DNA of 64,000 nt from JAJRPT01 sp965661945 (GCA_965661945.1 CBFIFP010000001.1:310001-374000), one strand, 5' to 3'. Positions 51,180 to 60,961 are shown, counted from the stretch's first letter. Notes: generated by a model not told the origin, from the letters alone. Translations and numbers: made by a program.

Positions 51180-52664
51180 TTAATGTATTCCTTTCATCAT
51201 TTTATTTAGGAAAGGAGAAAGAAGAAGTAGTAAGCCAGCTGCGACTAAACCCTCTAGAGCAATAAAGCTAAATAGTTCCATACCAAAACTTTCTAAAACT
51301 GATTCCATAATACCAGCAAGGAAGTTGCCAAGTGCTATAGAACCCATCCATACTCCCATCATTGCTGATACAATTTTAGTTGGAGATAGTTTAGTAATCA
51401 TAGATAGCCCGATTGGAGATATTGCTAACTCACCTAAGGTATGTAAAAGATATACACCTACAAGCCATAGCGGTGAAACCAATCCATCAGCCGCAGAATT
51501 TTTAGCTTCAGCCATAACAAAAAATCCAAGTGAAAGTAAAATTAAAGCGATAGCAAATTTTACTGTTGTACGTGGATTTTTACCTATTTTATCAAGAGAG
51601 ACCCATAAAAGAGAAAAAATAGGCGCAATAGCGAAAATAGCAATTGCATTTATTGATTGAAAATAGGTTGCTGGTATTTCCCAATCAAATAATATTCTAT
51701 CTGTGTTTTCGGCAGCAAAGAGATTAAATGTACCCCCTGCTTGTTCAAATCCAGACCAGAATACAACGTGAAATAATGCTAAAACTAAGATTACACCAAC
51801 TCTACTCCATTCAGTAGGACCATTAGTTCCTGAGACAATTACGTAAATTAAACCAGCTAATCCAATAGCGAGTAGAGAATAAATTATAACTTGTTGAATT
51901 GTTTCATCAATTCCAAACCATAGATATACAAATAGGAAACATAAAACTGCACTTCCTACAACATAATATAAAACATCCATCCAATCTTTTGTTGAATAAC
52001 CTTTTACTTCATCAGTATTTTTTGGTGCGTAACCAACTTCACCCAACGCTTTACCCTGAGCAACAAACCAAAACATACCTAGAAGCATTCCAAGACCTGC
52101 TGTTCCAAAACCATATTCCCAACCATATACTTCACCTAATGTTCCACAAACTAAAGGTGAAAAGAATGCACCTAAGTTTATACCCATATAAAAAATTGTA
52201 AAAGCTGAGTCTTTTCTTGGGTCTCCATCTTTATATAAACCACCCACAATTGTAGATATATTTGGTTTAAAGAAACCATTACCAATAATTAAAATTGCTA
52301 GACCATAATAAAGCAAATTCATTCTCATATCAGGAGAATCTGCTATAACACTGGCTGCCAAACTAAACTGTCCCATTGCCATAGTAATAGCGCCAATAAA
52401 AATAGCTTTTCTCTGTCCTAATATTTTGTCGGCGAGTATTCCTCCAACAATTGGCGTTAAGTAAACTAATCCAGTAAATATTGCATAAATTCCTAAAGCA
52501 TTTTCTCTTAAAAGACCAAAACCTCCATTAAATAATTCTGCTGTTAAGTAAAGAACTAATAAAGCTCTCATACCATAATATGAGAATCTCTCCCACATCT
52601 CTGTGAAGAAAAGGACATATAACCCTTTAGGGTGTCCTTTCTGAATTTGTTCGTCTACTGGCAT
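51180..52664 (-). CDS. POT-family proton-coupled peptide transporter
   Basis: 494 residues, about 14 membrane helices. The N-terminal signature GLYVLFFTEMWERFSYYGMR contains the ExxER-type proton motif of POT/PTR transporters. FYMGINLGAFFSPLVCG is the second PTR signature. POT carriers import di- and tripeptides with protons. The long helix pair around 215-265 that bacterial POT members carry is present. The gene is monocistronic: it has its own terminator downstream and a divergent hydrolase gene upstream, separated by 112 bases. Confidence 0.95.
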   Translation of the reverse strand: MPVDEQIQKGHPKGLYVLFFTEMWERFSYYGMRALLVLYLTAELFNGGFGLLRENALGIYAIFTGLVYLTPIVGGILADKILGQRKAIFIGAITMAMGQFSLAASVIADSPDMRMNLLYYGLAILIIGNGFFKPNISTIVGGLYKDGDPRKDSAFTIFYMGINLGAFFSPLVCGTLGEVYGWEYGFGTAGLGMLLGMFWFVAQGKALGEVGYAPKNTDEVKGYSTKDWMDVLYYVVGSAVLCFLFVYLWFGIDETIQQVIIYSLLAIGLAGLIYVIVSGTNGPTEWSRVGVILVLALFHVVFWSGFEQAGGTFNLFAAENTDRILFDWEIPATYFQSINAIAIFAIAPIFSLLWVSLDKIGKNPRTTVKFAIALILLSLGFFVMAEAKNSAADGLVSPLWLVGVYLLHTLGELAISPIGLSMITKLSPTKIVSAMMGVWMGSIALGNFLAGIMESVLESFGMELFSFIALEGLVAAGLLLLLSPFLNKMMKGIH

Positions 52665-52776
52665 ATATTTTTTACTCCCATTAAATTATTTTTCTTAAAT
52701 TCGCATTAAATAATTTTTGAATTTAAAAAAAATATTTCGTTTAACAACAAAATTATTTTAAACAAGGAAAAGATTT

Positions 52777-53682
52777 ATGTATTTATTATTAATTTTTCTT
52801 AACTCATTTTTAGCTTTTGCACAAGAAGAGATAAAAATCCCTATCGATAAGTCATTCATTTTCGGAACATTAGAAAATGGGATTAATGAGCATCTTATTA
52901 TTCAGATTGCTGGTTCTGGTCCGACTGACAGAAATGGTAATTCTAAAATTTTACAGGGTGAAAATAACTCCCTTAAATTTCTTGCAGAGGAATTAACGCT
53001 TAAAGGTTTTTCAACTTTTCGCTTTGATAAAAGAATGATTGGTGATAGTGATGGTTTTCCAAGTGAGGATTCAACTATATTTTATGATTTTGTAACAGAC
53101 GTGAATAAAATAGTTTCCTTTTTCCGAGAAAATTACAAATTTGAAAAAATCTCAATAATAGGTCATTCAGAAGGTTCGCTGATAGGTGCTATTGCTACTT
53201 CCGAGAGTAATGTTAATAAATTTGTTTCTTTATGCGGAATGGTCGAACCTTTAGATACTACTCTAATTAAACAACTTACACCAAAAGCTCCAGCTATGAT
53301 GCCTAAGATTGAAAAATATCTTGATGATTTAAATGCTGGAAGAATGATTGATTCTGTACATCCGCTTTTGCTTTCAATTTTTAGACCATCTGTTCAGCCA
53401 TATCTTATAGATATTCTAAAATATAATCCAGATGAAGTTTATACTAAAATAGTTAATAAAACACTATTTATCGGAGGTGGATATGATATTCAAGTAAAAG
53501 GTGAGGACATTGTAACTTTTGCTAAAAGTATTAATGGAAAGTATTTAATTTTTGAGGAGATGAATCATGTCCTTAAAAAAACACCTAAGGATTATATGAA
53601 TCAAATTGAGTCTTATTCAAATCCAGATCTGCCGCTTTATGATGGCTTAATTAATGAAATTGTTAAATTTTTAAATGAATGA
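52777..53682 (+). CDS. Exported alpha/beta hydrolase
   Basis: 301 residues with a signal peptide (about 1-15, ending FLAFAQ). The alpha/beta-hydrolase core shows an oxyanion stretch IAGSGPTDRNGN (44-55), FDKRMIGDS, the nucleophile elbow GHSEGS with S131, and a late histidine in EMNHVLKK. The family resembles dienelactone-hydrolase/acyl-esterase-like enzymes found in Bacteroidota. The substrate is unknown. The four-base overlap (ATGA) with the following TPR gene suggests a functional pair acting in the periplasm. Confidence 0.87.
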   Translation: MYLLLIFLNSFLAFAQEEIKIPIDKSFIFGTLENGINEHLIIQIAGSGPTDRNGNSKILQGENNSLKFLAEELTLKGFSTFRFDKRMIGDSDGFPSEDSTIFYDFVTDVNKIVSFFRENYKFEKISIIGHSEGSLIGAIATSESNVNKFVSLCGMVEPLDTTLIKQLTPKAPAMMPKIEKYLDDLNAGRMIDSVHPLLLSIFRPSVQPYLIDILKYNPDEVYTKIVNKTLFIGGGYDIQVKGEDIVTFAKSINGKYLIFEEMNHVLKKTPKDYMNQIESYSNPDLPLYDGLINEIVKFLNE

Positions 53683-54440
53683 TTATGAATATTTTAATGT
53701 TATTTATTATTTCTACTTTTGCTTACACACAAGATGATGATTCAAAAATTGATACGAGTTATGTAAGTAATTTGAATAAAATTGCGAGAGAACTTATTTT
53801 AAAAGATAATCAGAAAGCAAAAGAACTTTTAGATTCAGCTTTTAATTATGCTTATAAAAATACTTCTCATTACTGGATTGCCTACACTTATCAATCTTTC
53901 GGTTTATTTCACCTTAAAAATGACTCTTTGGTAAGAGCCACTGACTATTTAGAATTATCTGCAAGAGCTTTTACTGATATTAAATTATATAATGATAAAG
54001 CGTTTACAAATATTATGCTTGCTGACATTTATTATTCAATTGGAAGAAACCAGAAATCAATTGATGCTTTGAAAAAATCTTTAAAAGATGAAGAAAAATT
54101 GTATAATGAATATATTCATTCAATTTATTTAAAACTTGCTGAAAATTATGAGAAACTTGAAGATACTAGTAATTCATTATTTTATAGGCAATTGTTTAAT
54201 CCTCAAGTCGAAACGCTCGACTTTAAAATTGAACTTGATGACAATATAGCAGAAGCTTTTAAAGAACAAAGTCATGTTCATGAATTAGAAATGGAATTAG
54301 AAATAGAAAAACTAAAATCCGAGTATATTATTTGGATTTTTAGTTCTTTAATTATTATTTTATTTTTAATTACTTTTGTATTAACTATTAAATTGTATAA
54401 GGTAAAGAAAAGATTAGCCCAAAAAGTAAACCAAAAGTAA
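53679..54440 (+). CDS. TPR protein with C-terminal membrane helix
   Basis: 253 residues. It has a signal-like start (about 1-15), then helical pairs typical of tetratricopeptide repeats between 25 and 165 (for example LVRATDYLELSARAF; NQKSIDALKKSLKDEE). A coiled stretch follows, then a membrane helix (about 212-235, IIWIFSSLIIILFLITFVLT) with a basic tail. This is the layout of the sensor part of Bacteroidota TPR histidine kinases or regulators, but here no kinase or DNA-binding domain follows. It may be a truncated form or a scaffold. Coupled to the hydrolase gene. Confidence 0.78.
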   Translation: MIMNILMLFIISTFAYTQDDDSKIDTSYVSNLNKIARELILKDNQKAKELLDSAFNYAYKNTSHYWIAYTYQSFGLFHLKNDSLVRATDYLELSARAFTDIKLYNDKAFTNIMLADIYYSIGRNQKSIDALKKSLKDEEKLYNEYIHSIYLKLAENYEKLEDTSNSLFYRQLFNPQVETLDFKIELDDNIAEAFKEQSHVHELEMELEIEKLKSEYIIWIFSSLIIILFLITFVLTIKLYKVKKRLAQKVNQK

Positions 54441-54467
54441 ATACGAATTAAAACTTATTAAATAATA

Positions 54468-54491
54468 CCCCGATGATTAGTTTCATCGGGG
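54468..54491. terminator. Hairpin between converging genes
   Basis: CCCCGATGA (54468-54476) and TCATCGGGG (54483-54491) form a perfect 9-bp GC-rich stem with a six-base loop. It sits between the TPR gene and the converging SBBP gene. T-tracts are weak on both sides, so it may act as a bidirectional terminator. Confidence 0.7.
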
Positions 54492-54507
54492 ATTAACTAC
54501 TCTTATT

Positions 54508-57500
54508 CTATTCTAATATTATAAATTTTTCAGTACTTAATTTCTCAGAATTTATAGTATTTATAAAGTAAACGCCGTTTTCTAACTTTATAGGTATATT
54601 AATTTGATTAATACCTAAGTTTACAAATACATTATTTTCAAAAATAATTTGCCCCATGATATTTAAAATTTGAATCTTGATTTCTTCAGCTGAATTTGAT
54701 TTTAAATCAAACTGCAAAAGATTTTTATTTGTGTATAGATTCTTTATGAATTCATTCTTTACACTTGATGTATTGACGGTAACAAGTATATCATCAGATT
54801 TGACATTATCACCACATTTTCCGGTGATTTCACAAAAATACAAACCTTGATCAGATAAAGAAACGTTATCAATTTGAATAATATTTTCGTTTCTACCAGC
54901 TAATAAGTTATTTTCAAAATACCACTGGTATTCTAAATCAGCTCCTTCAACATTCACAAAAATTGTAATTGATTCACCAACTTCGACATTAAAATTATCA
55001 CTTTGCTCATTAATTTGAGTGTTTGGTTGCACTAATATTTCAATTTCATCACTTGTTGGATTAGGTTGACATTGGTCTTCAATTGTAACTTTATATTTTC
55101 CTGAATGAGATAAATCAATGTTTTCAATTGTGTATTCTGAGTTTTTATTCTTTACTAATTGAACATTATTTTTCAACCAAATAAATTCAGGGTCTGAAGT
55201 TTTTGAAGTTGTAACTTCAAAAGTAATAGTTTCCCCTATACATGGATCTAAAGTTCCTGTAGTTTGAGTAAAATTGTCAATTTGTGGTATTGGATCAATT
55301 GAAAAACTTTGAAGTGATTCGTCAAAAACACCTGATTTATGAGCTACTAATATCTTATAATCTGAGTTAGGAAATAAGTCTAAAGGTATATCCCAATTAT
55401 ATGAAGTGGTGTTATGATTTTCCTTTAAAAGTTGAAAAACTCCTAATTCTTCATTAGTTAAATAAATATCAAATAAATCGTTATCATCTATATCATTAAA
55501 AGTAAATAAAATAGGTAGCACAAAACCCATACAATATCTTACTCCTCCTGATGGATTTTGCAGCAGTATTGAGCCGCTGTTATGGAAACCTAGGAAAGAA
55601 CCCTCTGTTTGAATTGTACTTTTATTAGATTTTCCAATTAATTTAAAATCTGTTGAGTTGGTATTTCCAATAAAACTAAAGTTTGTATCATCAAATATAT
55701 CACAACCCGTAATTATATCATCTTCACGTCCTCCGATGAAACTTGAATACTTTATTTCGTCTAATTCTTTATCTACAATACAAACAAAACCATCTATATT
55801 TCTTCCATAATTTATTGGTTCTGAATCTGTTGTAATAATTGGGAAATCATTTGATGATGTTTGGCCAACTAAAAGGAAATCTCCAATTGGCAGGTATCTT
55901 TTAAAACTTTTAGGTATATCATCATTTCTACCACCGATGAAAGTGGCTTTAGAGATATTTGTTGAACGCATTTTATATACTAAAATATCAAGTCCGCCAG
56001 CATTAATTTCTTGAAATGACTCATCGTTAGTTTCAATTGTGTTTGTTTGCTCTTTTTGAGAATATCCAAGTATATAATATTCTGTTCCAGAGCTATGAAT
56101 TATATCAACACCAAAATCATCTTCTGAACCACCAAGGTGAATACTATTTATACTTTCAGTTAGACCATTACGAAAAGTACCAGTTACAATATCACTTCCA
56201 GCGCCATTTTTTGATGTATTTTCGTTGATTGGTGATGTAGGGAAATCTTGAGAAGATGTTGTCCCGACCCAAAGAATATCTTCTACAGAATTTAAATCTA
56301 TTGCGTTAATTTTATCTTCGCCACTTCCTCCCCAATAAGTAAGAAAATCAAGCGAGCTTCCTGCTTGGTTACTTCTTCCAACAAGTCCATCGCTCGAACC
56401 TAGTAAGTTGTTTTGTAGGGCATTTTTAATTGGTAAGTTACCAGAAAAAGTGTATCCTGCAAAATATACTTTATTATTCATAAACTTTAAATCAGTTATA
56501 TAGTCATCATCATCACCACCAACATAGTACGAATATCTAAGTTCGGATAATGTAGAATTTAAAGAAGCTATAAATCCATCTTGTTTACCTGAGTTAAAAT
56601 TACTAATTCCACCAAGTACTGGAAAGGTAACTGATTTAGTATCTCCACATAAATAAATATTACCTGAGTTATCATTAACAAGTTTGGTGATATTATCTTC
56701 CGCATCACCACCTAGATATGTTCCTCTAACAAAGTTATGTGAAACTATATTTCTTTCATATTCAGCAATAAATATATTCCGATTTTCTTCAACAAATTCT
56801 TGATATGCACCTTCATTTACCGGAAAATTAACTGACTCTGTTGTGCCAGCAACAATATATCTATTTTTTGTAAGATTCTTTATGATTGAAGATTTTTCAT
56901 TACCATTCCAACTCAAATATGATGTGTAGATAATTGGGTCTATAATTAATTTTTGACTTTTATCATAATCATTAATTTTAAAGCTTATTTCGTTTTGCTC
57001 ATTTGCAATAAATTGACAACCAACTTGACTTTTACTGCCATTTATATTTTGAAATGCAAAAAGTCCATCGTTTATAAATTCTCCAACACTAATTTGAGCT
57101 TTAAAACTATTTGGTGTTAACTCAATTTCTTCAATTGAATGAAATTTGACTTTTATATCTTCGGGGTTACCGTCAACGTTCACAATAAAGTCATAACGAG
57201 GTAAATTTTCTTCAAAATATATTCTAAAATCTATTTTATCATATATATTGTTAATGGTGATTTCGTTGTATATTGGAGCATTCTTTACCCATTTAGTTTT
57301 ATCATTACCAATAAAGTAATTAACTTCACCTTTTTTTTCTCCCTCAAAGCTTTTTAATAATTCACCATCTACAAAGTCCATTTTAATAAGATGTCCAGTT
57401 TTTGTGATTTTACTATCTGAGTGGTTTGTCTGGTAAAAATCAAAATATACTCCATCGCTTTTTATAAATATATTAATATCATTTAATTGTGAGTAATATA

Positions 57501-57603
57501 ATATATCAGATTGGTATTGACCTATATTTTTTATAAAAATATTATTAGCATTAGTGCTATTAAAAGAAAAAAGAGCAATCAACATTAGAATAAGTGATTT
57601 CAT
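54508..57603 (-). CDS. Exported SBBP-propeller / Ig-like protein with T9SS domain
   Basis: 1031 residues with a signal peptide (about 1-19). Residues 20-230 form the N-terminal domain typical of SBBP-repeat proteins (FIKNIGQYQSDILYYSQL; YFIGNDKTKWVKNAPIY). Residues 230-640 are beta-propeller repeats with recurring GGxxxD phrases (TYLGGDAEDNITKL; YYVGGDDDDYITDL; HLGGSEDDFGVDI; FIGGREDDIITGC). Two Ig-like modules follow at about 740-910 (HSGKYKVTIEDQC; SLSDQGLYFCEITGKCG). The C-terminal 85 residues (FDLKSNSAEEIKIQILNIMG, ending FIILE) are a T9SS sorting domain. A surface protein of unknown binding function. Confidence 0.88.
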   Translation of the reverse strand: MKSLILMLIALFSFNSTNANNIFIKNIGQYQSDILYYSQLNDINIFIKSDGVYFDFYQTNHSDSKITKTGHLIKMDFVDGELLKSFEGEKKGEVNYFIGNDKTKWVKNAPIYNEITINNIYDKIDFRIYFEENLPRYDFIVNVDGNPEDIKVKFHSIEEIELTPNSFKAQISVGEFINDGLFAFQNINGSKSQVGCQFIANEQNEISFKINDYDKSQKLIIDPIIYTSYLSWNGNEKSSIIKNLTKNRYIVAGTTESVNFPVNEGAYQEFVEENRNIFIAEYERNIVSHNFVRGTYLGGDAEDNITKLVNDNSGNIYLCGDTKSVTFPVLGGISNFNSGKQDGFIASLNSTLSELRYSYYVGGDDDDYITDLKFMNNKVYFAGYTFSGNLPIKNALQNNLLGSSDGLVGRSNQAGSSLDFLTYWGGSGEDKINAIDLNSVEDILWVGTTSSQDFPTSPINENTSKNGAGSDIVTGTFRNGLTESINSIHLGGSEDDFGVDIIHSSGTEYYILGYSQKEQTNTIETNDESFQEINAGGLDILVYKMRSTNISKATFIGGRNDDIPKSFKRYLPIGDFLLVGQTSSNDFPIITTDSEPINYGRNIDGFVCIVDKELDEIKYSSFIGGREDDIITGCDIFDDTNFSFIGNTNSTDFKLIGKSNKSTIQTEGSFLGFHNSGSILLQNPSGGVRYCMGFVLPILFTFNDIDDNDLFDIYLTNEELGVFQLLKENHNTTSYNWDIPLDLFPNSDYKILVAHKSGVFDESLQSFSIDPIPQIDNFTQTTGTLDPCIGETITFEVTTSKTSDPEFIWLKNNVQLVKNKNSEYTIENIDLSHSGKYKVTIEDQCQPNPTSDEIEILVQPNTQINEQSDNFNVEVGESITIFVNVEGADLEYQWYFENNLLAGRNENIIQIDNVSLSDQGLYFCEITGKCGDNVKSDDILVTVNTSSVKNEFIKNLYTNKNLLQFDLKSNSAEEIKIQILNIMGQIIFENNVFVNLGINQINIPIKLENGVYFINTINSEKLSTEKFIILE

Positions 57604-57684
57604 TTATACACCTTAGAATTTTTTAAATTTAAAAGTTAAAATTATGGAAAAATATTCAATAATAAAAATATTATAATAAATTAG

Positions 57685-57698
57685 TTAGTATATACTAA
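57685..57698. repeat. Perfect 14-bp palindrome beside the ferritin hairpin
   Basis: TTAGTATATACTAA is self-complementary and lies three bases from the larger hairpin at 57702-57733. It could be part of a termination or mRNA-processing structure downstream of ferritin. Confidence 0.5.
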
Positions 57699-57701
57699 GA
57701 T

Positions 57702-57733
57702 AACAAAGTCCTTCATGAATGAAGGACTTTGTT
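57702..57733 (-). terminator. Long hairpin downstream of ferritin
   Basis: AACAAAGTCCTTCAT (57702-57716) and ATGAAGGACTTTGTT (57719-57733) form a perfect 15-bp stem around GA. It lies 14 bases after the ferritin stop. On the minus strand the following bases (ATCTTAG) are only weakly T-rich, so it is an atypical terminator or a stabilising 3' hairpin. Confidence 0.7.
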
Positions 57734-57746
57734 TGTTAGATATTTT

Positions 57747-58250
57747 TTATTTAGCTAGATTATTTTGTCTTTGTTTCATTTCATGGTCTAGAATGAATAA
57801 TCCACCTGGTGAGCCATCGGCTAATTTTAATCTGTCACAAACTTCATTTACTGTTGCTTCCTCTTCTACTTGCTCTTGGATAAACCATTGAAGCATATTA
57901 TGAGTTGCGTGATCTTTTTCTTGAATTGATAAATCTGCTAAGTGATTTATACTTTCAGTTATTTTAATTTCGTGAGCAAGTGATTCCTCAAAAGCGTTTA
58001 AAGGGCTATCCCAAGTTTTCTTTGGAGCATCAATGGCGCCAAGAGTAACATTAGCTCCTCTATCAAGTAAGTAATCAAAAAACTTCAGGGCATGAGTCAT
58101 TTCCTCTTGAGCTTGCAACCTCATCCAATTTGCAAATCCATTCATATTAATTGTATGGAAATAAGCAGCCATTGAAAGATATAAATTTGAAGAAAACATT
58201 TCCTTAGCTATTTGCTCATTAATTGCATCTTCCATTACTTTTTTTAACAT
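57747..58250 (-). CDS. ftnA: Non-haem ferritin
   Basis: Iron-storage ferritin of 167 residues, forming a 24-mer shell. The ferroxidase ligands align at the same numbers as in E. coli FtnA: E17, E50, H53, E94, Q127 and E130 (EMFSSNLYLSM; QAQEEMTHALKF; AHEIKITESI; QEQVEEE). The GAIDAPKKTW loop is also typical. The gene is transcribed alone, with SBBP gene and ferritin separated by hairpins and ispE 65 bases upstream. An AAGGA-type ribosome site precedes the start. Confidence 0.96.
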   Translation of the reverse strand: MLKKVMEDAINEQIAKEMFSSNLYLSMAAYFHTINMNGFANWMRLQAQEEMTHALKFFDYLLDRGANVTLGAIDAPKKTWDSPLNAFEESLAHEIKITESINHLADLSIQEKDHATHNMLQWFIQEQVEEEATVNEVCDRLKLADGSPGGLFILDHEMKQRQNNLAK

Positions 58251-58315
58251 TGATTTTTTTTCCTTTATTTATGATAAATTATGGACGAAATAAATTTGAA
58301 AATATTTTACTAAAA

Positions 58316-59152
58316 TTAAGTTAAATCACAGATAAAGGTAAAATAATTGTCTAATTTTTTCTGTGCTTGGAGGGCTTTTTCTTGGTTTTTAAAAATCCCA
58401 AATAGAGTTGAGCCGCTTCCAGACATTAGAGCAAATAATGCTTCATTAGTATATAATTTATTCTTAATTTCTTCTAGTTCACTATGTTTTTTAAATATTG
58501 GCTTTTCAAAATCGTTTAATATAAATTCTCTCCATATTACTGGGTTTTCTAAACCTCTGTAAAATAGGTTTTGCAAGTCTAATACTTTTCCTATTTCGCC
58601 TGTTCGGTTTAATGATTTATATGCCTCTGGTGTTGAGATATTTATTCCTGGGTTAACTATTAATATTTTATAAGGAAAAATAGCACGAAAATATTTTAGG
58701 AGCTCTCCCCTGCTTTGACCAATTGCTAAACCAGAACGTAAAAAGAATGGCACATCACTTCCAATTGTTTGAGCTATGATAGATAGACTTTTATAATCTT
58801 TGTCTACTTTATACATTTTAGAAAGTGTATCTAAAATTGCAGCAGCATTTGAGCTACCTCCTCCAAGTCCACCCCCCATTGGTATTTTTTTATTTATTAT
58901 AACTTTGAAATTATCACTGATGTTAAATTTCTTTTTAAATCCCAATATTGCTTTATAAACAAGGTTGTCTTCTAAAGGTATATTTATATCATTTGTAAAA
59001 ACTACTTCTATTTTTGAGCTTTCTTCGATATAGAGAATATCTTTGAGCGAAATTCTTGTAAATATAGTATTTATATTATGATAGTTATCAGCTCTTTTGT
59101 TCAGAACTTGCAATCCGAAGTTTATTTTTGCATAAGAATTTACTGAAATCAT
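58316..59152 (-). CDS. ispE: 4-diphosphocytidyl-2-C-methyl-D-erythritol kinase
   Basis: IspE phosphorylates CDP-ME in the non-mevalonate isoprenoid pathway. The 278 residues contain the GHMP-kinase motifs: SYAKINFGLQVLNKRADNYH at 5-24, the ATP loop PMGGGLGGGSSNAAA and the C-terminal glycine-rich motif LMSGSGSTLFG. The length is usual. Its ATG directly follows the stop of the propeller-like protein gene (TAAATG), so the two are coupled. Confidence 0.95.
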   Translation of the reverse strand: MISVNSYAKINFGLQVLNKRADNYHNINTIFTRISLKDILYIEESSKIEVVFTNDINIPLEDNLVYKAILGFKKKFNISDNFKVIINKKIPMGGGLGGGSSNAAAILDTLSKMYKVDKDYKSLSIIAQTIGSDVPFFLRSGLAIGQSRGELLKYFRAIFPYKILIVNPGINISTPEAYKSLNRTGEIGKVLDLQNLFYRGLENPVIWREFILNDFEKPIFKKHSELEEIKNKLYTNEALFALMSGSGSTLFGIFKNQEKALQAQKKLDNYFTFICDLT

Positions 59153-60382
59153 TTAGTCCCTACAAGTTAGTAAATATAATCTATTATTTATTTCGCCAAG
59201 TGCTTCATATCTATCATCAAACCTGTTGTATCGGGGTTCTATTGTTGAGTTTACCATCATTCCAGAACGCATTTCGCCCGTTGATAAATATCTGACGATT
59301 AATGCAGAATTAGTGCTGAAAGCGAATGAATCAGAGCTTGGTTTTCTTGCATAATATCTATCAACTGGTAGATTTGTTTCGGTATTGAAATTTTGTCCAT
59401 TTACGGAAAAGAAACAGTTTATTCGACAACCTAAGAAGAATAGTTCATCACCGTTCCAGGTAAATTGTGGTGAGGAATTAGCTTCTGCTGAAAAGTATTT
59501 GGTTAGGTTCATATTTATTGAGAATGCGTTATAAAGAACTGCTGCATAGGACATTATAGCTGCTGTTGGATGTATGATTAAGTCAGAAATCATATCATAT
59601 CTTTCTGAAACTATTGGTTCGGAGTATTCTTCTGATATAAGTTTTGCTACGTATCTGTTTCCCATTAATAGAGCTATATAAGCCAGAACATCGCCTTTTC
59701 TGTTTATTTTTATGTCAGGTATATTTTGATACATATCTGAAAAAGGTTCTTTGTTTTTATAAACTTGATAATAACCACCAATTTCTCCTACGTATATAAA
59801 ATCGCCATCTTCCCAAAAACCAACAGGGAATATTTTATCAAAAGAGTTGAGTTGTCTTCCGTTTACTTTTATTACTTCTTGATTTGAATTTTCAACTATG
59901 TAAGCAACTTGGTCTCCATCGTGGTCTACCCAAAGACCTTTTTTCTTTCTATAATCGCTAAATTCTTTATCGCCAAATTTAATGATTGCTAATGTTCCCT
60001 CGAAATATGAATATGCAAGTGTTTTTGAGTCTTCAGAAAATACTAAATCTCCGACTTCTGTTGCGTTAAATGAAATTATGTCGTTTTGGGTAAATAACAT
60101 CCAGCCAACATTATCTTCAGCAAAAGCAGCCCATTTTTTTCCATCTTGACTGAAGATAGGAATGGAGACATTTAGCATTGATTCGAGTTCTTCGCCATTT
60201 ACTATTAATCGGTATCTATTTTGAAATGGTTGGGTTATAGCATACCAATTGAAAGTTGTGTCTAACCCATAGTGGATTAGAGGTTCTGCTCCGTCTAATA
60301 ATTGAAAATCGAAACACTTTCTATCTTGAGAATATGCTGTTATTGTTGAGATTATGAGCGTTATGTATATTATGATTTTCAT
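59153..60382 (-). CDS. Exported propeller-like protein, function unknown
   Basis: 409 residues with a signal peptide (MKIIIYITLIISTITAYSQ). The rest is a series of four-stranded beta units of about 40-45 residues with recurring D-G-K-x-x-A and G-D-x-x-A-Y phrases (FSQDGKKWAAFAEDN; FSEDSKTLAYSYFEG; INRKGDVLAYIAL). These look like the blades of a seven-bladed propeller of the TolB/WD40 kind. There is no T9SS tail or lipobox, so it is probably periplasmic. It is coupled to ispE downstream, although no functional link is evident. Confidence 0.75.
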   Translation of the reverse strand: MKIIIYITLIISTITAYSQDRKCFDFQLLDGAEPLIHYGLDTTFNWYAITQPFQNRYRLIVNGEELESMLNVSIPIFSQDGKKWAAFAEDNVGWMLFTQNDIISFNATEVGDLVFSEDSKTLAYSYFEGTLAIIKFGDKEFSDYRKKKGLWVDHDGDQVAYIVENSNQEVIKVNGRQLNSFDKIFPVGFWEDGDFIYVGEIGGYYQVYKNKEPFSDMYQNIPDIKINRKGDVLAYIALLMGNRYVAKLISEEYSEPIVSERYDMISDLIIHPTAAIMSYAAVLYNAFSINMNLTKYFSAEANSSPQFTWNGDELFFLGCRINCFFSVNGQNFNTETNLPVDRYYARKPSSDSFAFSTNSALIVRYLSTGEMRSGMMVNSTIEPRYNRFDDRYEALGEINNRLYLLTCRD

Positions 60383-60406
60383 TAAGTATTATTTAATTAT
60401 GATATA

Positions 60407-60520
60407 TTTTTGAATGATAGTTTTTTAATTTTATAATTTTACTTTTATGTAATACTAAATTGAAGTAATTTTGTTTCTTTTTTATAAAAAAATGCTTGTT
60501 TTTTGAATGATAGTTTCTTA
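60407..60520. repeat. Pair of 21-bp direct repeats
   Basis: TTTTTGAATGATAGTTTTTTA at 60407-60427 recurs at 60500-60520 with one difference (C for T near the end), 93 bases apart. It lies just upstream of the propeller-like protein gene and may be a duplicated regulatory site. Confidence 0.6.
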
Positions 60521-60758
60521 AAATATTTCTATCTTTAATATTTTAATTACGCCTTTAATTTATTTGTTTTTTGCACTTTTCAGTGTTTTTAATTTTTTTT
60601 GATTTCCTTATCCTATTTTATTTCATAACGTTACAAATCATAGCTAATTTTGTGTATAAGAATTTAGTTTAAAATCATGGTTTTATATTTTCCCAAATGG
60701 TCAATGATTTCGTTACGTTTTTAGCCGATGTGCCTGTGGATTTATATGCCAGTTTGTA

Positions 60759-60849
60759 GGAACGGTTTCACCAAATTATTAATTAATAACTAAAAAACCT
60801 TTTTCGCCATTAATCAGTAAATTGATAAATAGTCATTCCAAACCGTTCC
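60759..60849. repeat. Inverted repeat bounding a 71-base unit
   Basis: GGAACGGTTT (60759-60768) and AAACCGTTCC (60840-60849) are perfect inverse complements separated by 71 bases. The arrangement could be the closing stem of a structured RNA or the ends of a tiny non-autonomous element. Confidence 0.55.
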
Positions 60850-60961
60850 CTATTTTAATTTCTAACTATCTAACGGTCCCCACTCTGCCTTTTGATACAG
60901 GAATTTAGACTTGCCATTTTAATTGGTTTAAAAAGAGAGTCTTAAATTTGCTAGTTATCTT

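Larger units (their letters stand above)
60383..60961. other. Long non-coding stretch with repeats
   Basis: 579 bases without a credible gene. The first 160 bases hold a direct repeat (60407-60427 and 60500-60520). The part from about 60690 to 60910 is visibly richer in G and C than its surroundings. It contains a 10-bp inverted repeat at 60759-60768 and 60840-60849, which could bound a small mobile or RNA element. No tRNA, known riboswitch or open frame is recognisable. Confidence 0.6.

Noticed and set aside
60759..60849. Inverted-repeat unit considered as a tRNA or insertion sequence
   Set aside because: No tRNA arms or anticodon pattern and no transposase frame; kept only as an unexplained repeat.
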